DNA of 36,183 nt from a virus: positions 1-36,183 of IMG/VR virus record IMGVR_UViG_3300044647_000898, one strand, 5' to 3'. The notes beneath the pieces were generated by a model. It worked only from the letters and a program-made list of their open reading frames with translations, ran no database searches and was not told where the DNA came from. Of this stretch, positions 7,626 through 13,319 are shown piece by piece; the first letter of the stretch is position 1; every line of letters starts with the position of its first letter. The translations under genes were made by a program, and so were the position numbers.

Positions 7626-7678
7626 GGCATAGCCTTTCCGATTTCAGCGGCAGCACGGACGATGGCGCGTCGGGTGGC
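7621..7678. repeat. Inverted repeat arm, left
   Basis: The reverse complement of 7621-7678 matches 14296-14353 at 55 of 58 positions, including 34 consecutive identical bases that end in the start codon of the next gene. It encodes the identical C-termini of two paralogous early proteins on opposite strands. The arms face each other across 6.6 kb that includes the control region. Confidence 0.9.
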
Positions 7679-7900
7679 ATCCCACTCATGCGGCCCATCT
7701 AGCGACTCTGGGCAGAATTCGCCTTTGCGGTCGGCAATCACAAATGCGCCGTTAATGTTTTCTCGGTAGTACACATTGATGTTCAATGTAGCCATCAACC
7801 GCAGCGCATCGCCATCGTCGGTGAGGGGGTTCCAATGCACGCTTAAACGCGCCATTCCCGCAGCTTTGGCCGCCAGTTCAAGCAGCTCGTGGTCACTCAT
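7622..7900 (-). CDS. Hypothetical early protein, paralogue of the 14026-14352 product
   Basis: A 92-residue protein beginning MSDHELLELAAKAAG and ending ATRRAIVRAAAEIGKAMP. The N-terminal helix, a WNPLTDDGDALRL block and the 18-residue C-terminus match the product of the plus-strand gene at 14026-14352. The C-terminal 18 residues are identical and the coding DNA is nearly so (see the inverted repeat at 7621-7678). The central segment differs. Small proteins with WNPL..DGDAL motifs are frequent in proteobacterial phages; function unknown. ATGA overlaps occur at both ends. Confidence 0.8.
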   Translation of the reverse strand: MSDHELLELAAKAAGMARLSVHWNPLTDDGDALRLMATLNINVYYRENINGAFVIADRKGEFCPESLDGPHEWDATRRAIVRAAAEIGKAMP

Positions 7901-8364
7901 GGCACCTCCGGGGAGGCTGCGATGCCGTGAGCGGCTTCAATGGCGCGGGCAATATGGCGTTTTCCGATCCAGTGCTTGGTGCCGTTGATGTAGAGCGCGT
8001 CAATCTGCTCATCCGTCAGCGGCACAGGCACAGGGGCGGGCTGTGCTGCGGGGTGGGTGTAAAGCGGAATAGCCCCCGGCTCATCTGCTAGGCACCAGAC
8101 CCAAAATCCATCTTTTGGGTTCTGAGCATGCGCTACCGGCTCGGCAGGGGCGGGCTGTGCTGCCATCAAATTCAGTTCTCCGGGATTTCCGGATGACTGG
8201 TTTGATGGGGCGGGCTGTGCTGCATGCGCCTCTCCCATTTCGCGCAGTTGTTCGTGCAGGGGCTGTGCTGCCAGATGTGCGCGGATTTCTGCCAAGAAAC
8301 TCGGTGCGGGCATGCATGCATTTTCAAGATGCACAAGAGCCTGCTGCAATAGTTCTTTGCTCAT
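7897..8364 (-). CDS. Hypothetical early protein with AAQPAP linkers, 155 aa
   Basis: An N-terminal helix (MSKELLQQALVHLENA, about 1-30) is followed by a low-complexity region with repeated AAQPAP / QPAPVPVP linkers. A WVWCLADEPGAIPLYTHP segment (about 88-105) comes next, then a C-terminal helix pair (LTDEQIDALYINGTKHW...ARAIEAAHGI). The GAIPLYTHP and LTDEQI elements recur in many Burkholderia and enterobacterial phage early proteins of unknown function. The start has a good ribosome site (GGGGATAGG) and an ATGA overlap. Function unknown. Confidence 0.8.
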   Translation of the reverse strand: MSKELLQQALVHLENACMPAPSFLAEIRAHLAAQPLHEQLREMGEAHAAQPAPSNQSSGNPGELNLMAAQPAPAEPVAHAQNPKDGFWVWCLADEPGAIPLYTHPAAQPAPVPVPLTDEQIDALYINGTKHWIGKRHIARAIEAAHGIAASPEVP

Positions 8365-8564
8365 CCTATCCCCCTACTCTTGATTGCGTTAGCTTTCTCC
8401 GCCCCTTGTCGCGCCACCCTGCACACCAAATCGGGGTGGCTTGCGTCCCACTTCGCCGGGACGAATGTGCGCGGTGGCGCTTCATTTGGCAATCGTTCGC
8501 GGCGGGCATAGCGATATTCCAGACCGAGCGCATCGCGGGCGCGTTTGCTGAGTGCGTGGTTCAT
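8361..8564 (-). CDS. Hypothetical early protein, 67 aa
   Basis: Begins MNHALSKRARDALGL at ATG 8564; TTG at 8570 is an alternative because it overlaps the preceding stop. The protein is basic and Arg/Ala-rich, with a central PPRTFVPAKWDASHPDLVCR segment. It lies immediately downstream of the SSB-like protein. No recognised domain. Confidence 0.65.
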   Translation of the reverse strand: MNHALSKRARDALGLEYRYARRERLPNEAPPRTFVPAKWDASHPDLVCRVARQGAEKANAIKSRGIG

Positions 8565-8566
8565 GG

Positions 8567-8857
8567 TCAAAAAGGAATGTCCGAGTCGTCATCAGCGGTG
8601 GCACGGCGCGGCGCAGGCTTTGCGGCTTTGGCTTTCTCCAGCACGGCGGCGCTAAACTTCTCGCCAAAGTACGTATGGTTCCAGTACTTGCCAGTGTTTG
8701 CGTTCTTTGTCGCTGGCCCGCTGACAAACGGCCCTTTAGGCCCGTCAACGATGCGGCAACCCTTGACGACTAAAAACGGGTCTGCGCCTTCCTTGCCCGA
8801 CAGAGCCACGTTGAATGATGGGTACTTGCCGTCAATGTGTTCGATGGTGATGTGCAT
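8567..8857 (-). CDS. Single-stranded-DNA-binding-like protein with SSB-type C-tail
   Basis: A 96-residue protein. The N-terminal domain (about 1-75) is beta-rich with a DGPKGPFVSGPATK motif that resembles SpoVG-like or phage SSB-like small folds. A basic Lys/Ala/Pro linker (about 72-84) leads to an acidic tail ADDDSDIPF. The terminal DIPF closely matches the C-terminus of bacterial SSB, the docking peptide for RecO, RecQ, exonuclease I and other repair enzymes. The gene follows Erf with a 1-nt gap, so both are probably made together and act on the same ssDNA. The family assignment of the N-domain is tentative; the tail is plain in the sequence. Confidence 0.75.
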   Translation of the reverse strand: MHITIEHIDGKYPSFNVALSGKEGADPFLVVKGCRIVDGPKGPFVSGPATKNANTGKYWNHTYFGEKFSAAVLEKAKAAKPAPRRATADDDSDIPF

Positions 8858-8858
8858 A

Positions 8859-9488
8859 TCATGCGCGGGAGAAACCCGCTTCCTTTTTCAGTGCTTCAGA
8901 ATGCGCCTTGAGCGCGGAACGGGTCTTGCTGTCCAACAGCTTCCACAGGGCTGTGCGCTCCTCGGGGTCTGTCAGGCCGGATGCTTCCTCATACGCGCCC
9001 ACAAGATCATCCCCGGCCATGTGCTGTTTGATGCTGTCGGCAACGTCGGCAATGATTGACATGCGTGCAGGGTTTACCAGCGGCTCGCCCGTGGGTCGGT
9101 GGACGATCTTGTCTTTGCCCGTAGTCGCGTCCAGTGCGTCATGTTCGACAATCTCCAGCGCGGCCACCCACAGGTATCGACGCTGGTACGTTTCCACTGC
9201 GCCGATGTTCTGCACTTCATGGCAACCCTTGAGCGCGGCAGAACCCATAGGGCTAGTGATGGTCAGGCTGTCGTTTGTTTCGGTGTCCACGATCTGCATG
9301 GACGCCATTTCCTTGGTGAACGACACAACAGCGCACAGGTTGAATTCCTTGAACACTTTCATGGCGGGAATCAGGAAGTCGCCAAGCTCAAAATACTTGT
9401 AGCCTGCGAACTTGTTTTCGCCGGTCTTCTCCAACTTGAGCGAGTGGAACTTCTCGCGGGCGTCGTTCAGTTTGGTGTAGATGCTCAT
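8859..9488 (-). CDS. erf: ERF-family single-strand annealing protein
   Basis: A 209-residue protein. An N-terminal helix (MSIYTKLNDAREKF) is followed by an F.GYKYFELGDFL.PA block. The ERF signature GAVETYQRRYLWVAALEI occupies residues 97-114, with a short acidic/basic C-terminal region after about 120. ERF proteins form rings that anneal complementary ssDNA during phage recombination and genome circularisation, as P22 Erf does. The start has a GAGGA ribosome site. Neighbouring SSB-like, NinB and Ref genes complete a recombination module. No partner exonuclease is recognisable in the window. Confidence 0.9.
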   Translation of the reverse strand: MSIYTKLNDAREKFHSLKLEKTGENKFAGYKYFELGDFLIPAMKVFKEFNLCAVVSFTKEMASMQIVDTETNDSLTITSPMGSAALKGCHEVQNIGAVETYQRRYLWVAALEIVEHDALDATTGKDKIVHRPTGEPLVNPARMSIIADVADSIKQHMAGDDLVGAYEEASGLTDPEERTALWKLLDSKTRSALKAHSEALKKEAGFSRA

Positions 9489-9496
9489 GGTTATCC

Positions 9497-9610
9497 TCAG
9501 AATGGAAGCCCACGGAATGCAATTCCGTAAGCGATGCGGGCCGCGTACATGCGCGGGTGAACTGCGCGATACAAGCGGTACAGCGCGAAAAATTCATTAA
9601 TACGGTTCAT
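9497..9610 (-). CDS. Small basic early protein, 37 aa
   Basis: A 37-codon ORF beginning MNRINEFFALYRLYRAVHP, in an ATGA overlap with the upstream gene and ending 8 nt before Erf. It is helical, aromatic and basic. A longer open frame extends upstream to 9817 but overlaps two better-supported genes, so the coupled ATG at 9610 is preferred. Small proteins of this appearance occur near recombination genes in other Burkholderiales phages (recollection only). Function unknown. Confidence 0.6.
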   Translation of the reverse strand: MNRINEFFALYRLYRAVHPRMYAARIAYGIAFRGLPF

Positions 9611-9795
9611 TCTTCCTCCATAAAAAGCCTGGCCCTGCCCTGCGGCGACAGTTCCGGCGTTGCAAGCTCCAGCGCACGGCAGAGAATCGCAGCGGTTGCG
9701 GCGGCTTCGTCCTCCCGCTTTGCATACGCCCTTGCCCATGATTCCGCATGTTGCAGCGTCAGTCGAGCTATTGCGGTTTCCTGTTCGTCTGTCAT
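9607..9795 (-). CDS. Hypothetical early protein, 62 aa
   Basis: A 62-residue helical, Ala/Glu-rich protein (MTDEQETAIARLTLQHAESW ... LFMEEE). It is tightly packed between the Ref-type nuclease and the 37-residue protein with ATGA overlaps on both sides. No motif recognised. Confidence 0.7.
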   Translation of the reverse strand: MTDEQETAIARLTLQHAESWARAYAKREDEAAATAAILCRALELATPELSPQGRARLFMEEE

Positions 9796-10127
9796 GGCGC
9801 AATTGTCCCGTCATCACAGGGTTTTGCCATTAGGGTTTTCCCTGACAAAGCAAGCGCATCATTTAACAGTTCGCGCTGCGTGAATCCGCTAGTCAGCCCA
9901 TAGTGCAAGTCAAAGGCTTTGGTGCCCATGCCGTGAATGCCTGAAGCGCCTCGGTGATGCTCGACGCATAGCGGGATCAGCGTCATGTAGTCGCCTTTGC
10001 CCCATCCGCCAGAGCGGTAGTGATGCAGTTCGACAGGGCCGGGAACGTGCGGCCCGTGGATGCGGCGGCAGGCCATGCATCCAAGTTCCGCAAGCGCGGC
10101 TTTGTGGGCCAGTTCGGCGCGTTTCAT
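9792..10127 (-). CDS. Ref-type HNH recombination nuclease
   Basis: A 111-residue protein with the pattern of RecA-dependent nucleases related to P1 Ref: C17-x2-C20, then VELHHYRSGG with His35-His36, then LIPLCVEHHRG (C54, H57, H58), then GIHGMGTKAF. This is an HNH/beta-beta-alpha-metal fold with zinc-binding Cys residues. P1 Ref cuts displaced-loop DNA made by RecA and enhances recombination. The gene overlaps NinB upstream, placing it in the recombination block. Confident for the family; the dependence on host RecA is inferred from Ref. Confidence 0.85.
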   Translation of the reverse strand: MKRAELAHKAALAELGCMACRRIHGPHVPGPVELHHYRSGGWGKGDYMTLIPLCVEHHRGASGIHGMGTKAFDLHYGLTSGFTQRELLNDALALSGKTLMAKPCDDGTIAP

Positions 10128-10495
10128 GCCGTCGCCTCTATCCTTTCGGCGGCGAAGGCGTTCACCAGTTCCAGCAGATCAGAAAACTCGCGTTTGCTCA
10201 TCTTGCTTGTGGACAAGCCAAGAGCCACGAAGCCGGTGCCTTCAAGGTTTGGCACGACATCCATGCGCTTCAGGCTGGCGGTAAAAACGTGCTTCCAATC
10301 CTCTGGCGACAGTTTGCGGCCATGCCATACGACATGCTCCGATACTTCGCTCAGGATCGCCCACAGCGCGGCGTTTTGCTCCAAGTTGCGGCTAGGCTCT
10401 GCCACGGTCACGCAAAAGCCCTCTGGCGCGTTCCTGACGGCATCTATGGCCCTTTGCCGTGCCGTTGGGTGCGCGAGGATGAAGGTCTGCTTCAT
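10124..10495 (-). CDS. ninB: NinB (Orf)-family recombination protein
   Basis: A 123-residue protein starting MKQTFILAHPTARQRAIDA. It carries the NinB block SRNLEQNAALWAILSEV (residues about 35-51), then a WKHVFTASLKR-type segment, and ends with KMSKREFSDLLELVNAFAAE. Lambda NinB/Orf binds ssDNA and can replace RecFOR in loading RecA/Red recombination. ATG 10495 overlaps the upstream stop as ATGA and matches the family N-terminus, so the longer frame from 10558 is rejected. Confidence 0.92.
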   Translation of the reverse strand: MKQTFILAHPTARQRAIDAVRNAPEGFCVTVAEPSRNLEQNAALWAILSEVSEHVVWHGRKLSPEDWKHVFTASLKRMDVVPNLEGTGFVALGLSTSKMSKREFSDLLELVNAFAAERIEATA

Positions 10496-10866
10496 TCGCA
10501 ATCCTCCTGAATCACTTCGCTGCATTCGTAGCGGCGATCCTTGCGCACGTTGTCCCAATAGTCTTGCTCATCAGCCGCTGCGCGCTCGGTCAAATGCTCC
10601 TCGATTTCCTGCTCCAAACTCTCAAGCTGCGACTCGCTCAAGCTGTCGGTAATCGTCACCCCGCCATACGTCACGGCGTTAATCTCGACATGCGCAGGCT
10701 CTGACGGGTAGCAGAGTTCCGGCGGGCCGTAGGTGCGTCCGGGGCTGCCTTTGAAGTAGTCGTACTCCACGACAATTTCGGCATCGCCGCCGCGCAGCTC
10801 GATAGTAGTGGTGTAGGTCTTGGCGGGCTTTCGTGCCAAGTACGCCCGATCCCATTCGGTCATCAT
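10492..10866 (-). CDS. Hypothetical early protein, 124 aa
   Basis: Starts at ATG 10866 (ATGA overlap with the 56-residue membrane protein); ATG 10863 is equally possible. The protein opens MMTEWDRAYLARKPAKTY. A beta-rich middle (YTTTIELRGGDAEIVVEYDY) contains a Tyr/Pro/Gly-rich stretch, and an acidic helical tail (about 80-124) follows. Proteins of this shape occur in phage recombination/replication regions, without known function. No catalytic residues identified. Confidence 0.75.
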   Translation of the reverse strand: MMTEWDRAYLARKPAKTYTTTIELRGGDAEIVVEYDYFKGSPGRTYGPPELCYPSEPAHVEINAVTYGGVTITDSLSESQLESLEQEIEEHLTERAAADEQDYWDNVRKDRRYECSEVIQEDCE

Positions 10867-11033
10867 GCTGACCACCATGCCACAAGCGCCGCCGCCATCA
10901 TCACGCCGATAACGACAGCGAGAAAGACGCCTGCAGCGCGTTCTGTGCGCGACTGTGGGTAGTGTTCGATAGGGTCGGCGTTAAACGACCAGTGGCCGGA
11001 TTCCATCGTGCGGGGGATGGTGTAGTTTTTCAC
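10863..11033 (-). CDS. Small membrane protein with GTG start, 56 aa
   Basis: A 56-residue ORF with a GTG start at 11033 that overlaps the preceding stop (GTGA), the coupling used at several other junctions here. Residues 1-32 are polar (KNYTIPRTMESGHWSFNAD). Residues about 33-53 form a single hydrophobic span (AAGVFLAVVIGVMMAAALVA) before WWSA. The stop overlaps the next ATG. Continuous coupling on both sides and the membrane segment support it as a real gene. Function unknown. Confidence 0.6.
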   Translation of the reverse strand: MKNYTIPRTMESGHWSFNADPIEHYPQSRTERAAGVFLAVVIGVMMAAALVAWWSA

Positions 11034-11233
11034 TTGATGACCTTTCCATATGCCGTTCCGGCCTTAATGTGGGGGCGCGTGTACGTGCGCAGTTCCTCAA
11101 AGTCCAGCGCCTGCCGGACAGAATCAGCGGCTTCCTGTGCGTCGGTGTCGCTTCCGTTCATCTTGCGAAGCGCCGCCAGGACGATGGCGATAAGGGCGAT
11201 GTAGCCGATCACGGCGAGGATTGCGGTGGTCAT
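11030..11233 (-). CDS. Small single-span membrane protein, 67 aa
   Basis: Begins MTTAILAVIGYIALIAIVLA, an N-terminal membrane helix followed by a charged cytoplasmic helix (residues about 23-67) ending KVIK. ATG 11233 overlaps the upstream stop as ATGA; a longer frame from 11278 is shadow. Together with the 56-residue protein it makes two adjacent small membrane proteins in the early operon, possibly partners. Function unknown. Confidence 0.7.
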   Translation of the reverse strand: MTTAILAVIGYIALIAIVLAALRKMNGSDTDAQEAADSVRQALDFEELRTYTRPHIKAGTAYGKVIK

Positions 11234-11598
11234 GTCGCTTCCTTTGTCAAAAACGGATAAACACTCGGCGCTTCCCATGCCGCCCGTTCCTGCGCCACAT
11301 CACCGGCATTGCGCTCGATGTAGTCGGCCACAAGCACATCACGCAGCGCGTCAACAGTGCCCTTGCCCTGCAACAGTGCGACCACAGCAGCGAGAGGGGC
11401 TTTGCTGTCGATCTGGTAGCGCACGGCTTCACCAACGGATTGCAGCTGCACTTCCCAGCCTCCGAAGGTGGAGCGGCGCACCTCGGGGACTGCGTGTTCG
11501 CCAGGCTTGCCAGCAAACCAAGCGGCATAGGCGGCGCGGATGTTTTCGACCACTGCAATCTCTTGCAGGCGGATGGCTTCGGTTTCGTCTTCGTACAT
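11230..11598 (-). CDS. Hypothetical early protein, 122 aa
   Basis: Starts MYEDETEAIRLQEIAV at ATG 11598 with a strong AGGAG ribosome site. The frame remains open upstream to 11769 but those codons overlap the first gene of the operon. The protein is acidic and helical, with a STFGGWEVQLQSVG segment in the middle and LRDVLVADYIERNAGDVAQE near the end. I recognise no family. Confidence 0.75.
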   Translation of the reverse strand: MYEDETEAIRLQEIAVVENIRAAYAAWFAGKPGEHAVPEVRRSTFGGWEVQLQSVGEAVRYQIDSKAPLAAVVALLQGKGTVDALRDVLVADYIERNAGDVAQERAAWEAPSVYPFLTKEAT

Positions 11599-11620
11599 GT
11601 CTGCTCCTTGGTGTGGGTGG

Positions 11621-12034
11621 TTAGGCTGCGAGGGTGTAGGGGGCCACGCCGTACTTGGCGGCAATGGCGATGCGGGCCTGCTCGGCGGCTTGACAGGCTT
11701 CGCGGACGAACTCCATCGCGACGGTGCCGACCATGCGGATGCCGCTGTTAGCGCGGGCGTAAGCGTCACGCTCTGCGAACCGTGCGCGTTCAGCGATGTA
11801 GGCGGGATGGGCGCGGTACTCGGCGGTTGCAGCGGCGCGGATGGCGGCGGCGCGGGCGTTGATTTCGCTGGTGATAGTTGCGCGAGTCTTGCCGGTGTTG
11901 CGGAGAGCGCACACAGAACCGTAGTGGACGATTTCGCCGCTATCCAGTTCGATGATGACGGTGTGCTTTAGGTTGGACTTGCCGCAGCAATCGCATGTCG
12001 TGATGCTGTCGTCGGTTCCGTGTGCTGTTGCCAT
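11621..12034 (-). CDS. First leftward early protein, zinc-ribbon-like, 137 aa
   Basis: A 137-residue protein. Residues about 12-45 hold TTCDCCGKSNLKHT, a beta hairpin IIELDSGEIVHYG, and SVCALRNTG. The Cys pairs and following Cys suggest zinc binding, and this N-domain is widespread in phage and plasmid proteins of unknown function. The remainder is a long Ala/Arg/Glu-rich helix. It is the promoter-proximal gene of the leftward operon, with a GGAGC ribosome site 7 nt from the ATG, so it should be among the first products made after infection. Host takeover is a guess from position. Confidence 0.8.
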   Translation of the reverse strand: MATAHGTDDSITTCDCCGKSNLKHTVIIELDSGEIVHYGSVCALRNTGKTRATITSEINARAAAIRAAATAEYRAHPAYIAERARFAERDAYARANSGIRMVGTVAMEFVREACQAAEQARIAIAAKYGVAPYTLAA

Positions 12035-12070
12035 GTTTTGCTCCGGTGGGTTGTTGATGCGTTGATTAGA

Positions 12071-12099
12071 ATTATGTACCCTTTTCCGAACATGCGCAA
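12071..12099 (-). promoter_or_regulatory. Candidate leftward early promoter
   Basis: On the minus strand, -35 TTGCGC (12099-12094) and -10 CATAAT (12076-12071) are separated by 17 nt. The -10 is 5/6 consensus and the -35 is 3/6. It lies 37 nt before the first leftward ATG. A 17-bp repeat unit (12076-12092) occupies the spacer. No other promoter-like sequence is as good on this strand of the gap. Confidence 0.5.
12076..12092 (+). repeat. Operator-like direct repeat, copy 1
   Basis: GTACCCTTTTCCGAACA, matching copy 2 at 12130-12146 in 14 of 17 positions. It lies in the spacer of the candidate leftward promoter. A regulator bound here would block RNA polymerase leftward. Confidence 0.6.
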
Positions 12100-12121
12100 C
12101 ACATGACCAAAAATAAATTTG

Positions 12122-12151
12122 TTGACATGGTACGCTTGCCCGAACAACAAT
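12122..12151 (+). promoter_or_regulatory. Candidate rightward early promoter
   Basis: A perfect -35 TTGACA (12122-12127) is followed after 18 nt by AACAAT (12146-12151, 4/6 match). If correct, transcription would begin at about 12158, essentially at the ATG at 12160, giving a leaderless or nearly leaderless mRNA. No Shine-Dalgarno is present before that ATG. The spacer holds the second 17-bp repeat (12130-12146). Confidence 0.55.
12130..12146 (+). repeat. Operator-like direct repeat, copy 2
   Basis: GTACGCTTGCCCGAACA, 54 bp downstream of copy 1 in the same orientation, in the spacer of the candidate rightward promoter. Consensus GTAC-S-CTT-N2-CCGAACA. The unit is not itself palindromic. Confidence 0.6.
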
Positions 12152-12159
12152 AGCGGCCT

Positions 12160-12363
12160 ATGAACTTCAAACCTCTATTGCGTGACCTAGCCCAGGTCTA
12201 TACGCTTCAATCAATCGCGGAGATGTGCGGGTTCGCATCTCGTGGGCACGTACACGACGTGATGACAGGCAAACAAGAGGGCGTCAAATTTGAGCTAGGC
12301 ATGTCAATTGTTGATGCCCATGCAAGACTTGTAAAACAGCTAAAACGCAAAGGAAAAAAATGA
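12160..12363 (+). CDS. Small HTH regulator (Cro/repressor-like)
   Basis: A 67-residue basic protein. Residues about 14-40 (YTLQSIAEMCGF-ASRGHVHDVM) fit a helix-turn-helix, with SRGHVHDV as the likely recognition helix. The C-terminus is a Lys/Arg-rich tail (LVKQLKRKGKK). It is the first rightward gene, directly after a divergent control region with two repeat units, the usual place for a Cro- or repressor-like protein. There is no separate repressor with a peptidase domain and no integrase, so I read it as a transcriptional timer rather than a lysogeny repressor. The absence of a ribosome site suggests a leaderless message. Confidence 0.7.
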   Translation: MNFKPLLRDLAQVYTLQSIAEMCGFASRGHVHDVMTGKQEGVKFELGMSIVDAHARLVKQLKRKGKK

Positions 12364-12608
12364 TAGACGCCTTCACCCTAGCCGACTTAGAAGCCCGCGT
12401 AAAAGCGGCAGATGCTCGATACGGCACGTTTGCAAGCACGCACGAAGCACTCGGGGTCGCGCTCGAAGAGTTCCAAGAGCTTACTGAAGCTGTGCGCGCT
12501 AACGTGCTGCAGCATGTCGCATCCGAAGCGCTTGATCTTGCTGCGGTATGCATTCGGCTGGCGATGCAGATTGAAGACCCGCGACTGGCGATGAGGAGCG
12601 TGAAGTGA
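12360..12608 (+). CDS. MazG-like nucleotide pyrophosphohydrolase homologue, short
   Basis: An 82-residue all-helical protein with the paired metal-binding signature of MazG/all-alpha NTP pyrophosphatases: EExxE at residues 36-40 (LEEFQEL) and ExxD at 56-59 (SEALDLAAV). A HEALGVALEE opening precedes it. MazG-fold enzymes hydrolyse (d)NTPs, and phage versions are proposed to clear abnormal nucleotides or adjust alarmone pools. At 82 residues only the core four-helix unit is present, implying a dimer or tetramer. ATGA overlaps the regulator. Its stop overlaps a GTG (12605) that starts the interrupted small gene. Confidence 0.7.
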   Translation: MIDAFTLADLEARVKAADARYGTFASTHEALGVALEEFQELTEAVRANVLQHVASEALDLAAVCIRLAMQIEDPRLAMRSVK

Positions 12609-12649
12609 ACGATTACGACGCATTTGTCGCAAGTCATGTTAGAATGTGA
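12605..12649 (+). pseudogene. 5' part of a small gene split by the GIY-YIG gene
   Basis: GTG 12605 overlaps the MazG-like stop as GTGA, the coupling used elsewhere here, and reads 14 codons (VNDYDAFVASHVRM) to TGA 12647. If bases 12647-13265 are removed, the frame joins at ATG to VIFDATREQVGLFSEAA and ends at TGA 13317-13319, which overlaps the next gene's GTG. The restored 31-codon gene would be coupled on both sides. This is a hypothesis; neither half has a recognised domain. Confidence 0.5.
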
Positions 12650-13263
12650 ACATGATTTACATCTACGGCTTGATTGATCCGGACACCCGAAAAATTCGTT
12701 ACATTGGTAAATCCGTGCGCCCAAAAGAACGGTTGCAAAACCAAATGAATGAAGTGTCGAATTGCCATCGATCACATTGGCTACAAGAGCTTAAGAGAAA
12801 CGGCAAGCGCCCATATCAAATTACGCTACAGGAATTGGAAGATTCTGAGCCGTGGCAGGAATGGGAAAAGGCATGGATAAAGCACGGCCGAGAGTCCGGT
12901 TGGCCGTTGACAAACAATACAGATGGCGGAGATGGCGTCTGTAATTTGCCGGTGGAGACTAGGCAGCGTATGGCCCGTGTTTGGCTTGGCAGGAAACATT
13001 CTGCCGAGTCGCTTGAGCGCCTTCGTATTGCCAGAGCGCAACGCATCACAACTGATGAAACGCGCAAAAGAATCAGCGCCGCTATGGCTGGTAGGCAAAT
13101 CACATGGCGCAGCAAGATATCCGCCTCAAACAGAAAACTTAGTCAGCTTGACATTGCCTCAATACTTGATGCGCTCAACAGCGGGACAAGTGTCGTTTCG
13201 CTGTCAAATCAATACGGCGTTCACCGCACAACCATAAGCAAGGTCAAAAAGGGGAAGTATTAA
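12646..13263 (+). CDS. GIY-YIG homing endonuclease with NUMOD3-like and HTH domains
   Basis: A 205-residue protein. The N-terminal GIY-YIG domain shows YIYGLIDP (6-13), RYIGKSVRPKERL with the catalytic-type Arg, the Glu in WEKAWIKHG, and LTNNTDGGDG near its end. Residues about 105-150 contain two NUMOD3-type DNA-reading units (GRKHSAESLERLRIA; TDETRKRISAAMAGR). Residues about 163-203 form a resolvase-type HTH. Free-standing homing endonucleases of this build cut alleles lacking them and spread by repair. Two sampled 60-nt lines are 47-48% GC against 62% in a neighbouring gene, suggesting separate acquisition. GTG 12646 couples to the upstream TGA (GTGA); ATG 12652 is an alternative start. TAATG joins its stop to the downstream fragment. 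Confidence 0.9.
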   Translation: MNMIYIYGLIDPDTRKIRYIGKSVRPKERLQNQMNEVSNCHRSHWLQELKRNGKRPYQITLQELEDSEPWQEWEKAWIKHGRESGWPLTNNTDGGDGVCNLPVETRQRMARVWLGRKHSAESLERLRIARAQRITTDETRKRISAAMAGRQITWRSKISASNRKLSQLDIASILDALNSGTSVVSLSNQYGVHRTTISKVKKGKY

Positions 13264-13319
13264 TGGTCATCTTTGATGCCACCCGCGAGCAAGTGGGGCT
13301 TTTCTCGGAGGCCGCGTGA
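13263..13319 (+). pseudogene. 3' part of the small gene split by the GIY-YIG gene
   Basis: Begins with an ATG overlapping the endonuclease stop (TAATG) and encodes MVIFDATREQVGLFSEAA. The TGA at 13317-13319 overlaps the GTG of the next gene. See 12605-12649 for the matching 5' part. Both fragments may still be translated through start/stop coupling. Confidence 0.45.

Noticed and set aside
8115-9059. 314-codon plus-strand ORF across the SSB-like and Erf genes
   Set aside because: Antisense to the conserved ERF gene and four coupled neighbours; translation looks random.
12647-13265. Group I intron or intein around the GIY-YIG gene
   Set aside because: The endonuclease ORF fills almost the whole insert, leaving no space for a ribozyme core, and there are no intein splicing motifs.
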